Origin: Bacteroides sp. SM23_62
GTDB lineage: Bacteria; Bacteroidota; Bacteroidia; Bacteroidales; SM23-62
Assembly (NCBI GenBank): GCA_001303955.1
Contig: LJUP01000006.1
Span: 1 to 51,971, forward strand
Direction of reading: 5' to 3'
Length of the DNA stretch: 51,971 nucleotides
Under the pieces are notes generated by a model. It ran no database searches, was not told where the DNA came from, and saw only the letters and a program-made list of their open reading frames with translations. The position numbers and the translations under genes are program-made. Below are positions 48,087 through 51,971 of this stretch, piece by piece (the first letter of the stretch is position 1; every line of letters starts with the position of its first letter).

Positions 48087-48152
48087 CAAATTTACAACAC
48101 CGCACCGCCCGGAATCTAACAGTACTGTAACCAAGATTGCCAAATATGTAAC
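48087..48152 (-). promoter_or_regulatory. Copy C of the 38-bp element (48115-48152) with -7 box TAAATTTG (48087-48094)
   Basis: Plus-strand TCTAACAGTACTGTAACCAAGATTGCCAAATATGTAAC; 20-bp gap to a perfect TAnnTTTG on minus; upstream of the WM-repeat gene. Confidence 0.7.
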
Positions 48153-48166
48153 CCCTGAAATTTTGT

Positions 48167-48204
48167 TATCCCAGACAGGTAACATTTATTGATACATATG
48201 TATC
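48167..48204 (-). promoter_or_regulatory. Copy F, degenerate version of the 38-bp element
   Basis: Plus-strand TATCCCAGACAGGTAACATTTATTGATACATATGTATC keeps the spacing but with weaker boxes. Confidence 0.35.
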
Positions 48205-48405
48205 AGATTAGTGGCAAGACCTGAATGTATATTACTGATAATCTGTAATTTATAATCTTGAAAAATCGCTGTACCCCAAATTCATGACAAATCAATAGTT
48301 TTTTTACCTGATTACACTAATTTTGCACAACCAAAGCAGGACTTTCAATCTCCCAAGCGTATATGAACTTGATCAGGTCCTTCCTTTTAGCGTGATCATA
48401 AAGCC

Positions 48406-49365
48406 ATGGATCTTTCCCGGCGGAAATTCATTCATAGAACAAGCGCTTTTGCAGCAGGCAGTTGCCTGATCCCGGCCCTGTCCCATTACTCATGCAATCC
48501 AGCTGGCAAGGCAGGACCTGTCCGCATGGGCTTTGTCGGACCTGAAGAGCATTTCAGGTACTATAAACCGGTGTTTCAGAAAGTGAAAGATGCAAGTGTG
48601 GAGATAACCTCCCTTGATGAAGCCCTGACAAGTAACCTTCAAGCCATATTCATTGATTCGTATCCAACCATAAAGCCAGCCCAGATTATTCTCCTGCTGG
48701 AACAGAACAAGGACATTGTCACACCCTATCCCCTGGCTGGCAGCCTTGATGAATACAGCAGGATCCAGGCGTTTTTAGAGCGGTACAATCGGAAACTCGG
48801 AATGCTGAATCCACTGCACTTTTATCCGGCGATAAGGACATTGAAAGAATGGCTGGCCGAAAAAAAATATGATCTTTCCGAAATCAGGGTAAGCTGCCAC
48901 CCCTACCAACTCATCAAGGGTTATCATGTAAACGGCTATGCCGGGGCGGTCCAGCCCCTGCAGCGGATGATTTCCTTTATAAGCGGTAAATTCCCGCTCT
49001 CCCTCTTCATTGAAAAAATAAAAACAAAGGGTGTCCGGCGCTGGATCCTGGATTATGATTCCTTCCAGGCCACATTTCAGGTTGATCCCGGACAGACAGG
49101 ATGGATCATGGAGCTGGATGGTCCAGCGCTGAGTGCCCTTACAGACCATACGGGCCTGCTCAGACTGAATGACGAGGTTGAACCCAGGCGTTCACCGGAA
49201 CCTTCTGTCTGGGACAGGTCGATGATCAGGAACCTGGAAGATTTTATTCAGGCTGTCCGGTCAAGAACCGAACCGATGGTTAACTCCCTTGACGGATTGT
49301 CAGCCATCATCCTGAACCAGGCAGCGGAGAAATCAATGCAAAATGGAACAAGGATTAATCTCTGA
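48406..49365 (+). CDS. Gfo/Idh/MocA-like oxidoreductase-related protein with a Tat-type signal
   Basis: LSRRKFIHRTSAFAAGSCLIPAL signal; VRMGFVGPEEHFRYYKPVFQKVKD Rossmann-like start; overall layout of oxidoreductase-like secreted proteins. Confidence 0.6.
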   Translation: MDLSRRKFIHRTSAFAAGSCLIPALSHYSCNPAGKAGPVRMGFVGPEEHFRYYKPVFQKVKDASVEITSLDEALTSNLQAIFIDSYPTIKPAQIILLLEQNKDIVTPYPLAGSLDEYSRIQAFLERYNRKLGMLNPLHFYPAIRTLKEWLAEKKYDLSEIRVSCHPYQLIKGYHVNGYAGAVQPLQRMISFISGKFPLSLFIEKIKTKGVRRWILDYDSFQATFQVDPGQTGWIMELDGPALSALTDHTGLLRLNDEVEPRRSPEPSVWDRSMIRNLEDFIQAVRSRTEPMVNSLDGLSAIILNQAAEKSMQNGTRINL

Positions 49366-49370
49366 AAGAC

Positions 49371-50066
49371 TTACCAGGGAATGACTTTTCTGTCAGCGTA
49401 GAATTTTCCGTTCTCGATTTTATCTGCTGTTGCAAGCCATACCGCCGTATCTGCTCCTTCCTTGATGGACTTTTCAGCACTGGGTCCGCCCATGTCTGTG
49501 CATACCCGGCCGGGACACATGGTATTTACCTTGATCCCCTTCCCTTCCAGTTCCCTGGCCAGTACAACCGTCAGTGCATTCAGGGCTGCCTTGGAGATCC
49601 GGTAGGCTGCGTGTCCACCCCCCATTCCGGATAATTGCCCCATCCTGCTGGAGATATTGATCACCCGGGCATCTTTACTTTCCTTGAAGGAGGGTACCAT
49701 TGTCCTGGTCAACATAAGGGGACCATAAAAATTGGTGGCCATTGTTTTATGCAGGTCCTCCAGTTCCATATCCATGGCTCTGTGGTTTTCCTCTATCATG
49801 ATCCCCGCATTATTGATAAGGACATCCAGCCTTCCACAGGTATCTTCCACATAATCAGCCACATCAATGATACTCTGTTCATCGGTAACATCAAGCTGAT
49901 GATACCAGGCTGTTTTCCATGTTTCCCTGAGCTTATTTACCAGTGGACGCCCTTCATGCATGTTACGGGCTGTAAAAACTACGTTCCAACCAATTTCCAG
50001 AAGTTGTTTGCCTATTTCCAGGCCGAGTCCCCGATTCGCTCCGGAGATCAAAGCAATTTTATCCAT
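49371..50066 (-). CDS. SDR-family oxidoreductase
   Basis: ALISGANRGLGLEIGKQL, LINNAGIMIEE, INISSRMG, YRISKAALNALT. Confidence 0.95.
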   Translation of the reverse strand: MDKIALISGANRGLGLEIGKQLLEIGWNVVFTARNMHEGRPLVNKLRETWKTAWYHQLDVTDEQSIIDVADYVEDTCGRLDVLINNAGIMIEENHRAMDMELEDLHKTMATNFYGPLMLTRTMVPSFKESKDARVINISSRMGQLSGMGGGHAAYRISKAALNALTVVLARELEGKGIKVNTMCPGRVCTDMGGPSAEKSIKEGADTAVWLATADKIENGKFYADRKVIPW

Positions 50067-50070
50067 GTCG

Positions 50071-50451
50071 TTATTTGGTTTTCATGACTTTTATGACCGT
50101 CTTATCCGATGGTGTTCGCAATGTAATATAATACATCCCGGTACGTACAAGGCTGCCAGATTCATCCATGCCATCCCACTTAACTCGCTGTAAACCGGCC
50201 TGCTGGTCTTCTTTGACAAGGGACTTGATTTGCTGGCCAAGGATATTGTTGATCTGTATCTCAACCCGCCCATCCTGCTGAAGATGATATTCTATGGTTA
50301 TATTTTCCATGAACGGGTTGGGGTATGCCTTTGATTCCCCAAGCGATCCGGCAGGCTGGGCAATCAATCCGGTGAACGGGATAATAAAAAAAACAATACC
50401 AAATAAAGTTTTAATAAAGTGCATACATCTGCTCATACTCAACCCTCCCAT
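50071..50451 (-). CDS. Small secreted protein made almost entirely of a T9SS type A sorting domain
   Basis: Signal MHFIKTLFGIVFFIIPFTGLIAQ then AYPNPFMENITIEYHLQQDGRVEIQINNILGQQIKSL...SGSLVRTGMYYITLRTPSDKTVIKVMKTK. Start uncertain (50451/50436/50424). Confidence 0.8.
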   Translation of the reverse strand: MGGLSMSRCMHFIKTLFGIVFFIIPFTGLIAQPAGSLGESKAYPNPFMENITIEYHLQQDGRVEIQINNILGQQIKSLVKEDQQAGLQRVKWDGMDESGSLVRTGMYYITLRTPSDKTVIKVMKTK

Positions 50452-50542
50452 TTTATGTTTACGAAAATATGAAAATCTGCTTATATGTAAAAATATGCAT
50501 GCAAATTTAATGCCGAGTTTCATATATTTATACAAAAAACAG

Positions 50543-51595
50543 ATGAAGGCATTAACATTCCACGGTAAAATGGATATCCGTTATGAGACGGTACCGGATC
50601 CGGAAATCAAGGAACCCGCTGACGCCATTGTAAAGGTGAGCCGGACGGCCGTGTGCGGATCTGACCTGCATATTTACCACGAGCGGGAATCCGGACTCGA
50701 TAAAGGCACAATTATGGGGCATGAATTTATCGGTGAGGTGATGGAAGTGGGAAAGGATATCAGGAATCTTAAAAAGGGTGAAATGGTGGCAAGTCCTTTT
50801 ACCACCAATTGCGGAAAATGCTATTTCTGTGACATAGGCCTTACGGCCCGCTGTATCAACGGGCAGATGTTTGGCTGGGTGGAGAGTGGAATGGGACTGC
50901 AGGGCACCCAGGCGGAATACGTCAGGGTCCCCTATGCTGACACTACCCTGGTCAGCATTCCTGAGGATCTTTCACCCCATCACCTCCTGCTGAGCGGAGA
51001 TACGCTTTCGACGGGGTACTTCTGCGCTGATATGGCTGAGATCACCCCCGGCGGATTGTATGTTGTGATTGGTTGCGGACCTGTGGGCATCATGACCATT
51101 ATGAGTGCCTTTGAACAGGGTGCACTTCATATCATTGCCATAGACAGTATACCTGCCCGGTTGGAAATGGCCAACAGGCTGGGAGCCATTGCGGTGCCAT
51201 TGCATGAAGATCCTGTTTTGAACGTCATGGAAAAAACTCATGGCACCGGAGCAGAAGCAGTGATGGAAGCAGTGGGGAGTCCCGTTGCACAGGACCTCGC
51301 CCTCAAGCTTGTTCGGCCCGGAGGCATCATTTCAACGGTGGGTGTTCACACTTCTGACCTGTTTGCATTTTCCCCTGCGGATGCCTATAACATGAATCTT
51401 ACCTACAGGGTCGGACGATGTTCTGCCCGGTATTATATGGATATCCTTCTGCCAAAACTGGAAGACTGGCCTTTTGACCTGGATATGATCATCAGCCATG
51501 AACTCCCACTGTCAGATGGTCCCAGGGCCTATGAAATGTTTGACAGGAAGGAAGAGAATAGTATGAAGATCCTGCTGAAACCGGGCCGGTCCTGA
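50543..51595 (+). CDS. Zinc-dependent alcohol dehydrogenase (MDR superfamily)
   Basis: MKALTFHGKMDIRYETVPDPEI; CGSDLHIYHE, GHEFIGEV, CGKCYFCDIGLTARC, VVIGCGPVGI. ORF opens earlier at 50294. Confidence 0.95.
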   Translation: MKALTFHGKMDIRYETVPDPEIKEPADAIVKVSRTAVCGSDLHIYHERESGLDKGTIMGHEFIGEVMEVGKDIRNLKKGEMVASPFTTNCGKCYFCDIGLTARCINGQMFGWVESGMGLQGTQAEYVRVPYADTTLVSIPEDLSPHHLLLSGDTLSTGYFCADMAEITPGGLYVVIGCGPVGIMTIMSAFEQGALHIIAIDSIPARLEMANRLGAIAVPLHEDPVLNVMEKTHGTGAEAVMEAVGSPVAQDLALKLVRPGGIISTVGVHTSDLFAFSPADAYNMNLTYRVGRCSARYYMDILLPKLEDWPFDLDMIISHELPLSDGPRAYEMFDRKEENSMKILLKPGRS

Positions 51596-51601
51596 TACAT
51601 G

Positions 51602-51971
51602 CTAACAAATCCTGGGCAACTGTTCTCCGGTAAGCATATCAACGATCCTGCTGGAACCAATGCTGGTGGTCATCCTTACCACTGAAGGGTGTTCGGCTGC
51701 CAGTTTCCCGATCGCACAGGCTTCCGAGCCAAGGGGATGTTTCCTTATTTTCTCAAGGACTTTACCGGCTTCTTTTTCAGGGAGAATCACCAGTAATTTC
51801 CCTTCATTGGCAATATACAGGGGATCCAGTCCAAGTACCTCGCAGGCACCCCTTACAGCGGGTGAAACCGGGATCATTGCTTCCTGGAGGACCATGCCCA
51901 CACGGGCTGACCGGCTGATCTCGTTCAGTGCGGTTGCCACACCCCCACGGGTAGGATCCCGAAGAACCGAG
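51602..51971 (-). CDS. hypE: Hydrogenase expression/formation protein HypE, C-terminal part (runs off the window)
   Basis: Frame continues to the edge: SVLRDPTRGGVATALNEISRSARVGMVLQE...LDPLYIANEGKLLVILP...SIGSSRIVDMLTGEQLPRIC. Confidence 0.9.
   Translation of the reverse strand, partial: SVLRDPTRGGVATALNEISRSARVGMVLQEAMIPVSPAVRGACEVLGLDPLYIANEGKLLVILPEKEAGKVLEKIRKHPLGSEACAIGKLAAEHPSVVRMTTSIGSSRIVDMLTGEQLPRIC

Noticed and set aside
223-51241. Many short ORFs in the track that lie antisense or out of frame inside longer genes (e.g. 482-676, 7976-8722, 33228-34061, 39306-40175)
   Set aside because: They shadow strongly supported genes, have no recognisable motifs, and their composition follows the opposite-strand codons.
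1-51971. Mobile elements or prophage
   Set aside because: No transposase, integrase, phage structural gene or flanking terminal repeats were recognised.

Overview
Roughly 52 kb of a Bacteroidota-type chromosome. This is suggested by T9SS type A sorting tails, TAnnTTTG-like -7 boxes and hybrid kinases with AraC-type output domains. No phage, transposase or CRISPR was seen. The left half is mostly housekeeping and metabolic: anmK, an iron-type alcohol dehydrogenase, rplS, a T9SS-tailed hydrolase, AsmA-like proteins, a GntP-type permease, a tandem pair of 7-repeat secreted proteins, and a GT4/GH130 cluster with tRNA-Arg and a DEAD-box helicase. Several genes there look disrupted: a C69 dipeptidase, an AsmA-like gene, an M28 peptidase and a serine hydrolase. 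The right half (about 32-48.2 kb) is a signalling island of five histidine-kinase-type proteins plus small secreted or membrane proteins. The main discovery claim is in that island. A 38-bp element recurs 5 times, plus one weaker copy, in the intergenic gaps between 37.8 and 48.2 kb. Its fixed architecture is CTAaC-(11)-GTAAC-(21)-GTAAC, and in the five good copies it sits exactly 19-20 bp upstream of a minus-strand TAnnTTT(A/G) box. The 17-bp half-sites at a 21-bp period resemble AraC-family tandem half-sites, and the island encodes a soluble REC-HK-REC-AraC protein. I infer an autoregulated circuit that includes a secreted protein with four 22-residue 'WM' repeats, two TPR sensor kinases, a REC-HK that appears to lack the phospho-accepting His, and a possible structured RNA. 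All calls come from reading the sequence and the supplied ORFs; no database search was run.
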